Shown here piece by piece: positions 35,358-45,851 of a DNA stretch of 64,000 nucleotides. Source of the DNA: an uncultured Clostridium sp. GTDB taxonomy: Bacteria; Bacillota; Clostridia; TANB77; CAG-508. Where the stretch lies: assembly GCA_948467875.1 (NCBI GenBank), contig CAOKFZ010000001.1, positions 174,480 to 238,479 on the forward strand. The letters are read 5' to 3'. Each line of letters begins with the position of its first letter. The first letter of the stretch is position 1. Made by a program: the position numbers and the translations under genes. The notes beneath the pieces were generated by a model that worked only from the letters and a program-made list of their open reading frames with translations, was not told where the DNA came from and did not search any database.

Positions 35358-36569
35358 CTTATCATTATATTTCTGAATTTTTTGGAATACATTTTTTGGC
35401 GCCTGTTTTCTTTTGTAAATTAACTGATAAGCAAGGGTAATTTGAAAAATCATAAAAAACGCAGACAAACCAAACATATATTTTAATCCTTTTTCATACA
35501 TCAACCCACAGAAAAAAATCCCAATCGCTTCTCCTATGTACTTGATAATATATCTAAAATTCGTAAAAGAAAGTTGATGTTCAGCATCCACACTATTAAT
35601 ATAATAGCCATCACAAATGTTTTCATAAGCAGCTCCAATTAAAATGGACCACGTTATCGCAATCATAGTGACAAATAAATTATCTGTCACAAATGCCAAC
35701 GTATATAAGAAAAATCGAATCCCAAATTTGATGGTAATGGTTATGTAGTCGTTTTTTGGCGTTAGATATTTCAGTGCCAAAATTCCTATTAAATCACAAA
35801 TTAAACCTACAATTACTAAATAATTGGTTGCAATTCCTTCTGAAAACTGAAAATAATTGGTTAAGGTCAACATTTTCAAACCAAGTCCAGTTGCCATGGC
35901 AACCGAACTTACAAAAATGTAAACACAATAGATTTTCAAAATTTCATTTCGTCTGACATATTTCAAAATTGGTATTTCTGAAGTTTTCGTATCCTGCTGA
36001 TGGGCGCAAACTTTTATGTTAAATATAGCAAACATGGCTAATGCCAAAAACAAAATCGAAATATACAAACATATATTATAATTTACTAAAACTCCGAAAA
36101 CTGTTTTACCAATGAAAAATCCACCCACTAAAATTCCAACATCACGAAATAAATATTCTGTCAATTTTCTTTTGCTGTAAATCGTATTGTTTTTGACAAA
36201 TATTGTAATCAGCGGATACACACTTGTCACAATTAAATACGAAGTTGTAATATCAACTGCAATCAATGTTCTCATCAAGAACATCCATTGGCTATGATTT
36301 AGAAAATACAATAGCAATAAATTAAAAAATTTTACAACAATGGTAAATGACATAAATCCTTTCAATTTATTTAATGTGACTTTTCGCGACACAAATAAAA
36401 TTCCTAAAACGCTGATTAATGTTCCAAGGCTCGTTATTTGACTAATCTGCAATGCGGAGAAGCCATTGTCTTCTAGCCATAATTGCCTAAAGTTTTCCCA
36501 AAGCCCCATGGATAAACTCAAAAATGCTAACATCGTTAAAATCTGATTTTCACTTTTTAATTTCTTCAT
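35337..36569 (-). CDS. MFS transporter
   Basis: 410 residues with about 12 hydrophobic segments and no soluble domain; a major facilitator. It opens MLAFLSLSMGLWENFRQLWLEDNGFSALQISQITSLGTLISVL; the loop after helix 2 has SRKVTLNKLKGF. The substrate is unknown. It starts 16 bp after the TrkH stop behind AGGAG and ends the V-ATPase transcript. Confidence 0.85.
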   Translation of the reverse strand: MKKLKSENQILTMLAFLSLSMGLWENFRQLWLEDNGFSALQISQITSLGTLISVLGILFVSRKVTLNKLKGFMSFTIVVKFFNLLLLYFLNHSQWMFLMRTLIAVDITTSYLIVTSVYPLITIFVKNNTIYSKRKLTEYLFRDVGILVGGFFIGKTVFGVLVNYNICLYISILFLALAMFAIFNIKVCAHQQDTKTSEIPILKYVRRNEILKIYCVYIFVSSVAMATGLGLKMLTLTNYFQFSEGIATNYLVIVGLICDLIGILALKYLTPKNDYITITIKFGIRFFLYTLAFVTDNLFVTMIAITWSILIGAAYENICDGYYINSVDAEHQLSFTNFRYIIKYIGEAIGIFFCGLMYEKGLKYMFGLSAFFMIFQITLAYQLIYKRKQAPKNVFQKIQKYNDKKKHQLI

Positions 36570-36585
36570 TTTTTGGCTCCTAATT

Positions 36586-37878
36586 TTACAACATTAAATC
36601 AATGTCTGGATATTTGATACCAGACTTTTTGTGGTCAATTGGTGTGAAAAGCGACACAAATGTAATTGGCGCAATTCTTCCAATGTACATGATGAGCATA
36701 GATATAATTTTTCCTGTATCGGTTAAAGTGGTCATTTCAAATGTAGCAAGTCCTGTATTGGTAAATGACGATACTACATAAAATACGGTATCCAACACGC
36801 TTTGTTGCTCTGTTAAAGCTATGCCAATCACACCTAAAAATACAATCAAAGCATCTATCATAAAAATAGCAACTGCCTTTTTGATGAGTTTATCGTTGAT
36901 ATTACGATAATATGCCACCACTTGATCTCTGTCGCGTATATTGGCAATTGTTGTCAGTAGCAAAATGGCAAGTACCACAACACGAATTCCGCCTGCATTA
37001 GAACCTGGACCACCACCAATAAACATAATGATACTAACCAATAATTTATTGATTTCATGCAAACCATTGATGTCAATCGTAAAAAACCCTGTATTTCTTG
37101 CAGTTACCACTTCAAACAACGCTTCTAAAATTGTTAGCTGTGGATCAAACATCTTAATCAAAAGAACTCCAATAACCACTAAGCTAACTGACATATCTAT
37201 AATAATTCTAGATTGTGTGTGCCTTTTATTTCTCTTGCCTGTGCAAAACCAAGTTGTCAAATCCTCCAAAACAAAATAACCGAGTGAGCCCAAAAACATC
37301 AGAATAATCAAAACTATATTGAGATAAACATCGTCTCTAAAACCCGCAAAACTACTTGCTCCAATAATATCTGCACCAACATTGCAAAAAGCAGAAACAG
37401 AATGAAATAGGCTCATCCACAAGCCTTTTGCCATTCCATAAATCGGCACAAAACGAAATGCCAACAGCCACGCACCAAAAAATTCAATCACAAATGTATA
37501 ATGAATAATTCGTTTTGCTTTTTTCTTGACTGAAGAAAAATTGCTACTGCTAATTTCATTACTTAAAAAAAGGCTATCTGACAATTTCATTTTTTCTTTG
37601 CTTACCAAAAAAAGCAATGAGAAAAAAAGCATAAAACCTATTGCACCAATTTGCATGGCTAATAAACAAATAAACTGCCCCAAAAAAGTAAATTGCTTTG
37701 AAAAATCTACTACGGTACTCCCGGTTGCTGTAATCATGGAAGTTGCTTCAAAAAATGCATCAATGATACTAATTTTAGCATTGTTACAAATTGGAAATTT
37801 CAGCAAAATGGTTGTTACTACAATCATCGCCAAAAAGCCAAATATCGGAATCACATAAATTTTTTTATTTTTTAACAT
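36586..37878 (-). CDS. TrkH/NtpJ-type potassium transporter membrane subunit
   Basis: 430 residues with four M1-P-M2 repeats. Selectivity filter loops are visible: ATSMITATGSTVVDF, HSVSAFCNVGADI, VTARNTGFFTID and VVSSFTNTGLATFEM. The SSNFSSVKKKAKRIIHYTFVIEFFGAW region matches KtrB/TrkH. It moves K+ with Na+ or H+. It lies 7 bp after ntpD. In Enterococcus hirae the Na+-V-ATPase operon also ends in a KtrB-type gene, ntpJ, so the pairing is meaningful: V-ATPase makes the ion gradient that this protein uses. No KtrA/TrkA regulatory subunit is nearby. Confidence 0.92.
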   Translation of the reverse strand: MLKNKKIYVIPIFGFLAMIVVTTILLKFPICNNAKISIIDAFFEATSMITATGSTVVDFSKQFTFLGQFICLLAMQIGAIGFMLFFSLLFLVSKEKMKLSDSLFLSNEISSSNFSSVKKKAKRIIHYTFVIEFFGAWLLAFRFVPIYGMAKGLWMSLFHSVSAFCNVGADIIGASSFAGFRDDVYLNIVLIILMFLGSLGYFVLEDLTTWFCTGKRNKRHTQSRIIIDMSVSLVVIGVLLIKMFDPQLTILEALFEVVTARNTGFFTIDINGLHEINKLLVSIIMFIGGGPGSNAGGIRVVVLAILLLTTIANIRDRDQVVAYYRNINDKLIKKAVAIFMIDALIVFLGVIGIALTEQQSVLDTVFYVVSSFTNTGLATFEMTTLTDTGKIISMLIMYIGRIAPITFVSLFTPIDHKKSGIKYPDIDLML

Positions 37879-37885
37879 TTGTATT

Positions 37886-38497
37886 CTACCTTTTCTTTTT
37901 TAGTTTTTTTAAACGAATAAACTCCTCTTTTTCCGTTTCATCTAATATGTTCTGAATTTCCTTTGCTGTTTTTTCATCCTTTGGAATGATAATTTCCTTT
38001 AGCGCATTGGCTCTTCTTTGCACTTTTTCAACACTTTTTTTCAACCTAATAATCGTATTTTGCATTTGAGCCAATTCTAAAATATATTTTTTCACTTCTG
38101 CAAATTTCAAAATTGCCATATCCACCGAATTCGTTGTATTATACAAACCATAATGCAAATTAATTGGCATCTCCTCTGGCACAATGGACGGAATTTCAAC
38201 TCCCATAATCGTCTTATATTTAATATCAATCGACTGGTCAATTTCGATGCCTTCTGAAATATTAAGCATATCATCCAACCCAATTTCGACATTTGCCATT
38301 TTCAAATAATGCAATGCCTCGCTCAATAACGTTTCTCCCTTTTGCTCTAGAATTTGCTCTTCTGCCTTATATTTTTCTAATTCACGATTTAAAATCATGC
38401 GCTTTTGTTCTAACAGCATTTGTCCTTCTTTGGATTGCTTAATCGTAGTTTTGATTTTCATGAGATTATTTTTCGTTGGTAATTTGGTAGTATCCAT
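37886..38497 (-). CDS. ntpD: V-type ATPase subunit D
   Basis: 203 residues, mostly two long helices. It forms the central stalk that turns inside the A3B3 head. It starts LPTKNNLMKIKTTIKQSKEGQMLLEQKRMIL, the conserved D-subunit beginning, and ends in helix QRRANALKEIIIPKDEKTAKEIQNIL, also typical. It is 8 bp after ntpB. Confidence 0.94.
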   Translation of the reverse strand: MDTTKLPTKNNLMKIKTTIKQSKEGQMLLEQKRMILNRELEKYKAEEQILEQKGETLLSEALHYLKMANVEIGLDDMLNISEGIEIDQSIDIKYKTIMGVEIPSIVPEEMPINLHYGLYNTTNSVDMAILKFAEVKKYILELAQMQNTIIRLKKSVEKVQRRANALKEIIIPKDEKTAKEIQNILDETEKEEFIRLKKLKKKR

Positions 38498-38505
38498 TTT
38501 TCCTC

Positions 38506-39821
38506 CTATTGCAGAATTTTTAATAAGCTCTCTGCCAAATCAAGTGTCTGGTCCATGGTTCTTCTGTCATACAAACCTTGACTGACAAATTTCTCTTCAA
38601 ATTGCAAGCCAAATTCCAAATATTTTTTATCTTCTTCACTCAAATCCGTCTCCCCTAAAACTTTTGCAAGTGCCCTTGCATCCTGTACTTTGGAATAAGC
38701 TGCAAAAATTTGGTCCGCAATCCTAACATGATTTTCTCGTGTATAGCCTTTTCCAATTCCATCTTTCATTAAACGCGAAAGCGAATCCAAAATATTAATC
38801 GGTGGCGTAATTCCTCTTTGATACAACTCCCTGCTCAGCACAATTTGCCCTTCTGTAATGTAGCCTGTTGTATCTGGAATTGGATGTGCAATATCATCAT
38901 TTGGCATGGTCAAAATCGGAATTTGCGTGATAGAGCCACTTTTGCCTTCAATCATGCCTGCCCTTTCATAAATCGAAGCAAAATCGCTATACAAATATCC
39001 TGGATAGCCTTTTCGACTTGGCACTTCCTCTTTTAGTGTCGCAATTTCTCGAAGTGATTCTGCATACGAAGTCATGTCTGTCAAAATAACTAACACCTGC
39101 ATATCTAAATCAAATGCCAAATATTCGGCACATGTGAGCGCAATTTTCGGTGTTAGCAAACACTCAATGGAAGAATCATTTGACAAATTTTGAAACATGA
39201 CAACTTTTGATAAAACATGATTTTCTTCAAAATTTTTTCGAAAAAACTGCGCTGTTTCATATTCAGCACCCATCAGTCCAAAAACAATCGCAAAATTTCC
39301 TTCATCTTGAATATTGGCTTGCCTAATAATTCTTTCTGTTAATTCATTATGATTAATTCCACTTCCTGAAAAAATTGGTAATTTTTGCCCTCGAATCAAG
39401 GTTAGCAAACCATCAATAGTAGAAATTCCAGTTTCAATATAATTTCTAGGATATTTTCGAGAAACTGGATTGATTGGCTTTGCATGAATGTCTCGTTCTT
39501 CGCGATATTCAATTTCTTCTAGCCCATCAATCGCCTGCCCAACGCCATTGAATACTCTTCCGCAACATCGTTGGTGCCAATTTTAATTTTAATGGTTTCC
39601 CTACAAATTCCGTTTTCACATCCGAAATATTAATTCCATTCGTTCCTTCGTATACTTGAATGGTCGTAATATCTTCAGCTAAATAAATAACATTTCCAAT
39701 CCTTTTTTCGCCATTTTTTAGTGTCAAAATAACTTGCTCTTCAAAAGAACAGCCCTCTGGTGTTTTGATATAAACCAACGGACCGATTGACAGCATCTAG
39801 TCCAATATACTTGATTTTCAT
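38506..39821 (-). CDS. ntpB: V-type ATPase subunit B, read through two +1 sites
   Basis: Subunit B is the non-catalytic head subunit. The gene needs two skips. After 12 codons ([12 protein letters not shown]) CGGT is skipped to give [12 protein letters not shown]. Then 74 codons later CGGA is skipped to give [23 protein letters not shown], the conserved mLGRvfnGxGxPiD. The rest is in one frame: [28 protein letters not shown], and later [14 protein letters not shown] and [23 protein letters not shown]-like sequence ([15 protein letters not shown]). Total 437 residues; the family is about 455. It sits between ntpA and ntpD. Both skips are needed for any product. Confidence 0.93.
39559..39562 (-). 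other. CGGA +1 frameshift site 2 in ntpB
   Basis: In the frame set by site 1, CGG follows TTG. Skipping C gives [10 protein letters not shown], a family-conserved segment. Confidence 0.9.
39782..39785 (-). other. CGGT +1 frameshift site 1 in ntpB
   Basis: Codon 13 is CGG after AAT. Skipping C gives A-V-N-G-P-L-V-Y, the conserved GPL start of the B beta barrel. Confidence 0.85.
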
Positions 39822-39829
39822 TTTTCCTC

Positions 39830-41611
39830 CTAAATATGTGGTTTGTACGCTTCCTCCAGTTTTTTCAAACGATTTTTAACAGACACATGATACTCTTCAA
39901 ATTTCTCAAGTTCGTCATTTTTAATTTGAAACTTGAGTTCTTCATATTCTGCTAAAATTCCTGTATTCATAATTTCCGAAATCGGAATTCCCTTTTCAAT
40001 TAATTTTAACGATTTCTCATAAATCATTAAAATCGTCTTCAACATTTCATATTGCTTTTTGACAGGAACAAAGGTATCGATTTCATGCATCGCACTTTGT
40101 TGCAAAAAGCCAACTCGAAAACTTTTGGAAATTTGCAAAATCAGCTTTTTGCTATCTGACAAAACATCTTGCCCAATCACTCTCGCAATTTCGAGTAAAT
40201 TATTTTCCTCTTCTAAAATTTTTAGCATAGCTTGCCTCAAATCCAGAAAATCAATATCTACATTTTCTTCATACCAATTTTGCAATTCACCAACATATTC
40301 ACTATAACTAATGTTCCAGTCAACCGCTGGATAATGTCTGCTATATGCCAAATTTCGCGACAATGCCCAAAAAGTATGCACAAAACGTTTCGTGTTTTGC
40401 GTAACTGGTTCCGAAAAATCAGAACCTTGTGGCGAAACGGCACCAATAATCGACACAGAACCAACCTTTCCATTCCAGCTTTTCACAACACCTGCTCTTC
40501 CATAAAACTCTGAAAGCCTTGACGGCAAATAAGACGGAAATCCTTCTTCTGCTGGCATTTCTTCCAATCGACCCGAAATCTCGCGCAGTGCTTCCGCCCA
40601 CCTCGACGTCGAATCTGCCATAATCGCAACATGGTAGCCCATATCTCGATAATATTCCGCAATGGTAATGCCTGTATAAATGGACGCTTCCCTTGCCGCA
40701 ACTGGCATATTGGAAGTATTGGCAATCAAAACTGTTCTTTCCATTAACGATTTTTTCGTTTTGGGGTCCATGATTTTCGGAAAATCCTCCAACACTTCTG
40801 TGATTTCATTGCCTCTTTCTCCACAACCAATATACACAATAATATCACTATTTGCCCATTTTGCCAATTGATGTTGGAGCATCGTTTTGCCTGTCCCAAA
40901 TCCTCCAGGAAGCATTGCTGTTCCTCCTTTTGCAATCGGAAAAAATGTATCAATCACTCTTTGTCCTGTTAGTAATAATTCTTTGGCAAGTAATCTTTCA
41001 CGATATGGTCTGCCCATTCGAACTGGCCATTTTTGAATCATGGTAATTTCAAAAATTTCGCCATCTAGTGTTTGTACTTTTGCCACAACTTCCTCTGCCT
41101 TATAATCTCCTTCTGGCATAACTTCAATAATTTTACCTTCGATATCAAAACTGCACATAATTTTATTAGTAATAATTTGCGTTTCTTGCACTTCGCCCAC
41201 AATTGTATTCAATCTCACTTTGTCGCCGACTTGCACACTTGGCACAAAATGCCAAATTTTGCTTAGGTCAATCCCAATCTGATCAACTCCTCTTTCCATA
41301 AAATCTCCAGTAGTTTTTTTGAGCATTTGCAAAGGTCTTTGAATTCCATCAAAAATGTTGCCAATCATTCCAGGCCCCAAAACAAGCGAAAGCGGCGTTT
41401 CTTCGCCAAGCACTTCTTCGCCAATTTTTAAGCCAGTTGTATTTTCATAAACTTGGATGGTTGCGATATCTTTTTGGATTTTAATCACTTCTCCAAGTAA
41501 TTTCAAATTTCCAACACGAACCACATCATGCATAGCAAAATCGCCATCGCCTTTTGCTAAAATGACAGAATTATTGACTTGCACAATTTTTTTCTTTTGC
41601 ACAATTTTCAC
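39830..41611 (-). CDS. ntpA: V-type ATPase catalytic subunit A
   Basis: 593 residues. It hydrolyses ATP in the A3B3 head. The P-loop is [17 protein letters not shown] near residue 230; the catalytic Glu lies in [19 protein letters not shown]; the SSR motif region is [32 protein letters not shown]. The non-homologous insert of A subunits is present at about 120-180. One intact frame with no in-frame CGG. The start is preceded by an AGTGAGG region. It is between ntpE and ntpB. Confidence 0.96.
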   Translation of the reverse strand: MKIVQKKKIVQVNNSVILAKGDGDFAMHDVVRVGNLKLLGEVIKIQKDIATIQVYENTTGLKIGEEVLGEETPLSLVLGPGMIGNIFDGIQRPLQMLKKTTGDFMERGVDQIGIDLSKIWHFVPSVQVGDKVRLNTIVGEVQETQIITNKIMCSFDIEGKIIEVMPEGDYKAEEVVAKVQTLDGEIFEITMIQKWPVRMGRPYRERLLAKELLLTGQRVIDTFFPIAKGGTAMLPGGFGTGKTMLQHQLAKWANSDIIVYIGCGERGNEITEVLEDFPKIMDPKTKKSLMERTVLIANTSNMPVAAREASIYTGITIAEYYRDMGYHVAIMADSTSRWAEALREISGRLEEMPAEEGFPSYLPSRLSEFYGRAGVVKSWNGKVGSVSIIGAVSPQGSDFSEPVTQNTKRFVHTFWALSRNLAYSRHYPAVDWNISYSEYVGELQNWYEENVDIDFLDLRQAMLKILEEENNLLEIARVIGQDVLSDSKKLILQISKSFRVGFLQQSAMHEIDTFVPVKKQYEMLKTILMIYEKSLKLIEKGIPISEIMNTGILAEYEELKFQIKNDELEKFEEYHVSVKNRLKKLEEAYKPHI

Positions 41612-41617
41612 CTCACT

Positions 41618-42184
41618 TTAAGTTTGTTCTAATCTTTCATGGATACTATTTTGTATGGTATTATCAATATACATGCCTGCCTGTTTATCTTCTAATATGC
41701 AGCCACCAATGTATTGATTTTCAATCATTTTTATTTGAACCTGAAATCTTTCTTGAATTTGGTGCTGATATTTTTCATAATCTTGCTTGGTAATTCCCAA
41801 AACAGCTTCATTTGTAGCTGGGATTTTAGAAATCACTTGCCCAATTCTTGCCATCAAAAATGCTTCATATTCAGAAGTTTGCACAAAGTCAATCAAAACT
41901 TTTTCGATTTCCTTCTTCAAATTTTTATGAATATTTTTCTTTTCCTCCAAAATTTCCTTCTTGCTTTCCATCTCCTCTTGATTGATTTGTTTATGATATT
42001 CCTTGTCCAATTTTTCCATTTTTTTGTGATAAACCAATTCCTCTTTGGCTTGGTATTCTTCTAATTCGTCTTTGATTTGGCGCTCAATCTCTGAATTAAT
42101 ATTTTTTTCCAGTTCTAACATTTCCCTTTGAAGCAATTTTTGAAGACTGTCCTCAAAAATTTTCTCTTTTTCCACAATATCCAT
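41618..42184 (-). CDS. ntpE: V-type ATPase subunit E (peripheral stalk)
   Basis: 188 residues. A long charged helix (15-110, rich in Glu and Lys) and a small globular C-terminal half with GITKQDYEKYQHQIQ and QYIGGCILEDKQAGMYIDNTIQNSI (family ending GGxxxxxxDGxxxxDNT). It is part of the peripheral stalk with G/H. The start at 42184 fits AAGGG; a longer frame to 42205 overlaps ntpF. Confidence 0.85.
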   Translation of the reverse strand: MDIVEKEKIFEDSLQKLLQREMLELEKNINSEIERQIKDELEEYQAKEELVYHKKMEKLDKEYHKQINQEEMESKKEILEEKKNIHKNLKKEIEKVLIDFVQTSEYEAFLMARIGQVISKIPATNEAVLGITKQDYEKYQHQIQERFQVQIKMIENQYIGGCILEDKQAGMYIDNTIQNSIHERLEQT

Positions 42185-42195
42185 ATTTTTCCCTT

Positions 42196-42429
42196 CTACA
42201 AACACACCACAAGTGGCATTTTTTTGTTTTGGCGAATGTTTTCTAACACCGATTTTGACATTTCATAAATTGGTTTGGTCACAATCAAAATCCCTATTTT
42301 TTCGTCTTTTAGAATTTTATTAATCTCGCCATCTACTTCTACCTTTTCCTCTAGTACCTTTGTTTCTATTCCTGTTAATCTCAAGCCAACCGCAGTTTCC
42401 ATGTCATGACTAATGCAATACATTTTCAT
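42196..42429 (-). CDS. ntpF: V-type ATPase subunit F
   Basis: 77 residues, shorter than the usual ~100. It has the F-subunit opening MKMYCISHDMETAVGLRLTGIE (with GxRLxG) and KIGILIVTKPIYEMSKSVL. It sits at the end of the central stalk with D. It follows a long hairpin (42478-42536) after ntpK. Confidence 0.85.
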   Translation of the reverse strand: MKMYCISHDMETAVGLRLTGIETKVLEEKVEVDGEINKILKDEKIGILIVTKPIYEMSKSVLENIRQNKKMPLVVCL

Positions 42430-42477
42430 TTTTTGCCCTTTCTATTCTCTTTTTATACCTGATATTTATGAATTTTT

Positions 42478-42536
42478 CCGTTCTCCCCATTCTAGAAATT
42501 ATCACAAAATCAAAGATTTTGATAATTTCTGAACGG
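42478..42536 (-). promoter_or_regulatory. Long nested hairpin between ntpK and ntpF
   Basis: The outer arms CCGTTC (42478-42483) and GAACGG (42531-42536) flank an inner stem: 42495-42511 against 42515-42529, about 15 bp with one bulge. It lies in the 154-bp space after ntpK. Such structures often protect or set the end of an upstream mRNA piece, which would favour the K (c-ring) subunit needed in many copies. No clear U run for termination. Confidence 0.55.
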
Positions 42537-42583
42537 TCCTCACAAGCCACTTCAAAATTAATAAATATCATTTATTTCTAGAT

Positions 42584-42926
42584 TCATATTTTACTCAAAA
42601 TCATGATAGCGATAATCAAACCATAAATAGCAATACCTTCTGCCAAACCTGCAAAAATTACCGTTTTCCCAAGCAAACTTGGATTTTCACTAATCGCTCC
42701 TACTGCGCTAGAAGCCACCACTGCAACCGCAATACCAGAACCAATCGCAGAAAGTCCAATGGCTAGCGCCGCCGCAATTAATCCGCACACCATTACTAGT
42801 TTGCGTCACTTGCTCCTCCTTTATTTCTTTTGTATCAATATTGGTAGTCGCATAAATTCTTGTACCCCACAAAACAACTACTACTAACATAACAATCACA
42901 AATACACCTATTATTTTTTTCAACAT
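42584..42926 (-). CDS. ntpK: V-type ATPase subunit K (c ring), read through a CGGA +1 site
   Basis: 113 residues after skipping C42785. An N-terminal helix (MLKKIIGVFVIVMLVVVVLW) acts like a signal or extra helix. A short linker follows, then one hairpin of two helices: GLIAAALAIGLSAIGSGIAVAVVASSAV and the ion-binding helix with FAGLAEGIAIYGLIIAI (carboxylate E). A single hairpin resembles the Thermus-type L subunit more than the four-helix Enterococcus K. The skip is at the junction, giving GVGLIAAALA; without it the helices are scrambled. Start at 42926 behind AAGGAGG. Confidence 0.9.
42782..42785 (-). other. CGGA +1 frameshift site in ntpK
   Basis: Codon 48 is CGG after GTG. Skipping C gives N-G-V-G-L-I-A-A, start of the c-subunit hairpin. 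Confidence 0.9.
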
Positions 42927-42939
42927 TTTTCTTTCCTCC

Positions 42940-44828
42940 TTATTCACTTGTTTGAGTTTTTATGGATTGATATTCCACGCCATCTCCATGATAAAATCGA
43001 CTAAATAGCTCATAATACTCTAATCTCAAAATTTGTATTCCAACAATTAATCCTTCTAAAACAAGCACAATCACATTTCCCAAAATCGCAATCGCAAGAT
43101 TTCCAGCCCCACTTGTCATGTCTGCTAACAAATAAATCGCCATACACAAGCCCACATGATTAATTGCAAACGCCGCTAGTCTCAAAAATGAAATCGTATT
43201 ACTCGCAAAAGACAAAATCATTTCCAAAAGTTCAAAAATTTTCTCAATCATTTGAACTTTTGTCTCTTCCTTTTTTCTAGTCACGATTTTCGTCAGCTGA
43301 CTATTAAACAAAATCAAAATCAGAAGTAAGCACACAACAGCTATAATCACATTTGTCGAAATCAGCATTTCTCCTTTCCAAAAGTACCATGCTATCAAAA
43401 ACAAACTAAAACTGTACAGCACAAATCCTGCCACGCCGTTACTATCCAGCCACACGCGCTTAAAATCTTTGTTTTTGATGCCATTGACAATATTCAAAAT
43501 CATGGCTAACAAAATAAACAAACAGCCAACTATAATTCCATAAATCAACATAGTGTTAATGTTATTCATGGGGCTAATGAGTGTTGCTTTGATGATATCC
43601 TCTTTTCCAAAAATACTGCCATACAAAAAGCCGAAAATCGTAGAAGCTAGTCCACCGCGCCATTAAAATAGAACCAAAATCTCGACTTTTTTTTCGCAAG
43701 AAAACACCACAAATCAAAAATACAAGTCCATGTCCTACATCTCCAAACATAAAGCCAAACATCAAAAATGCAGTCATGGCAACAAACCAAGTTGGATCTA
43801 ATTCATTGGTGTTCGGCACACCATACATTTTGACAACCATTTCAAATGGTCGAATCAAACGATTATTTTTCAGTTTGGTTGGACTTTTACTCGACCATTT
43901 TTCTTCCATTCTATAATCAATATTTTGACAAGTATCTAGCTTATTCACAATTGCCTCTAACTCTGTCTCTGGTACCCAAGCCACCAAATAAAACGTATTT
44001 TTCGAATCGTGCATAATGTATTTTTTGATTTGATTGATTTTATGATAGGTTTGAAGTTGGCGAAAACAAGATAGTAAAATGTGTCTACCATTTTCGCTTA
44101 AATTTTCCATATCCTTTTGTAAATCCAAAATCTCTCCACTTTTATCACTGATACTTTTGTACAAACGCTCCATATATTCTTTTGGCTTGCCTGACAAATT
44201 TTCATCCAGCCACACACGCTCAAAATTCTGCATATTAAAAAACACATCTACATTTTGCACAAATTCTTCTGTCGTCAAATACACAATCCAAGTAATATCT
44301 TCTTGTTTTTCAATCTCAAACACAATCACTTGCATATTTTCCAATTCTTGCCTAATTTCTTCCAAATCCGCATTGGCAATATTTCCGATATCGAAATTTA
44401 ATATATTTTAAATGATACAATTTCTCCATTTCGACATTCAAATTGCTTAATTTTTCAATCGATTGTAATTTCAAAAAATTCATCTCTTTGTCTTTTTGAC
44501 ATTTTTCGATTTCCTGCTTAATTTCCTCATAACGCCTTTGTACTTGTTCGAGTTTTTCTCCAATTTGAGGAACCGTTTTCTCAATAAACATATTGCTATA
44601 TTCTTCTCGATACAAAATATGCAAATTCTCAATCAGCTCTTTGCATTTTTTCAAATAATCCTTAATTTCATAATCGTAATCATAATATTCAAATTTCCAA
44701 GCTTTGTTATAAATTTTTTTGGCATCTTCGACTTGTATATTGGTATCCAACAAATTTCTCGCAACAAATCGATCAAGTTCTTTTTCTGGACCCGTAATGC
44801 TGAGCAACTTCATTTTCTCGATTGCCAT
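42940..44828 (-). CDS. ntpI: V-type ATPase subunit I (a subunit), read through two +1 sites
   Basis: 628 residues over three frames. The N-terminal cytoplasmic half starts MAIEKMKLLSITGPEKELDRF. CGGA (44387) is skipped to give KYIKFRYGNIANADLEEI. CGGT (43657) is skipped to give ILMAGGLASTIFGFLYGSIFGKED, the conserved aGGlxSxxFGxxYGsxFG of the first membrane part. The C-terminal half has about seven membrane helices, with FLRLAAFAINHVGLCMAIY (half-channel Arg) and the conserved EGLIVGIQILRLEYYELFSRFY. It conducts ions against the K ring. Length is normal for the family. 13 bp separate it from ntpK. Confidence 0.93.
43654..43657 (-). other. CGGT +1 frameshift site 2 in ntpI
   Basis: CGG follows GCG in the frame set by site 1. 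Skipping C gives M-A-G-G-L-A-S-T-I-F-G. Confidence 0.9.
44384..44387 (-). other. CGGA +1 frameshift site 1 in ntpI
   Basis: Codon 148 is CGG after TAT. Skipping C gives F-R-Y-G-N-I; family RxGxI. Confidence 0.88.
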
Positions 44829-44855
44829 TTTTTCTTCATCTCCTTCTTTTGTAGC

Positions 44856-45851
44856 CTACACTAATTTTTGGCGAATTTCTTCTTTTCCTAAATGATAGCG
44901 AATTCCCTCCACCACATTCATCATATCATTATTTTCCAAATCAATCATATTCAAATAAGCATAAACAACACCAATATCAAACAGATTGCCACGAAAATAT
45001 TTCTGATACAATTTGTACAAAAACTGGTCAGCCTTGGCTTCCAAATTTTCTAACTCACTAAAATCAATCTTTTTTGCATAATATGTTTTTTTCAAAATTT
45101 CAATCATTTCATTTTCATTGTTTGTTTCTATTAAAGTATCTAATTCCTGTTTTTTTAATTTATAACAAATCGGAATGACCGTTTTTCTCACTTTTGCCTC
45201 TTCAAAATGATAATTCTTTTTCTCACGATAAATCCAAATGATATTATTCAAATCTATTTTTTCGCCAATCATATCTTCCAAACTCGCATTATACTCCATC
45301 GCCACTTTCATGATATGTTCAAAATAAAATTTATCCAATTCATTTTCAATCTCAAAAATATTGCTATCCTCAGCTTTTTCAAAAAACGCACTATATTTTG
45401 TCCTTTTGACAAATCCTAGAAAATCTTTTTTATTTTTTATGGTTTCCAAACCACGCAATTTCTTGAAAAGAACCTTGGTCCAATTGATGACATCACTCGT
45501 TTGTTCCTCTACATTGCCAGACAGCACTCTACGAAACACACTTTTAATACATCTAATCTCATAAACAGATAAAAATTCGTACAATATTTTTTTATCATTT
45601 TTATTTAGTAAACGGCTAATTTTTTGAACATCTGTCAAAAAAATATGGTCTAAAAAAATCTTAATTTTAATTCTTTTTGGATTATCTTCTAATCCCTTAA
45701 ATTCGTCATTCATAGATTTCAAAAGAGCCACAACTTGCTTAGTCGAATTTTGTTTCATTAATTCTTCTAAAGCATCTTTTTTGATTTTCTTGGCATACAT
45801 GCCTTGCAATTTTGCCATCAAGTTTGGATACATCATTGAAGAAACAGACAT
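44856..45851 (-). CDS. ntpC: V-type ATPase subunit C
   Basis: 331 residues, all helical, with the family's three repeats and no transmembrane part. It is the socket between central stalk and membrane ring. Visible are YPNLMAKLQGMYAKKI at the start and FDIGVVYAYLNMIDLENNDMMNVVEGIRYHLGKEEI at the end, the conserved C/AC39 ending (lxxYxxxKExExxNlrxI). One clean frame, no CGG in phase. Confidence 0.9.
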   Translation of the reverse strand: MSVSSMMYPNLMAKLQGMYAKKIKKDALEELMKQNSTKQVVALLKSMNDEFKGLEDNPKRIKIKIFLDHIFLTDVQKISRLLNKNDKKILYEFLSVYEIRCIKSVFRRVLSGNVEEQTSDVINWTKVLFKKLRGLETIKNKKDFLGFVKRTKYSAFFEKAEDSNIFEIENELDKFYFEHIMKVAMEYNASLEDMIGEKIDLNNIIWIYREKKNYHFEEAKVRKTVIPICYKLKKQELDTLIETNNENEMIEILKKTYYAKKIDFSELENLEAKADQFLYKLYQKYFRGNLFDIGVVYAYLNMIDLENNDMMNVVEGIRYHLGKEEIRQKLV

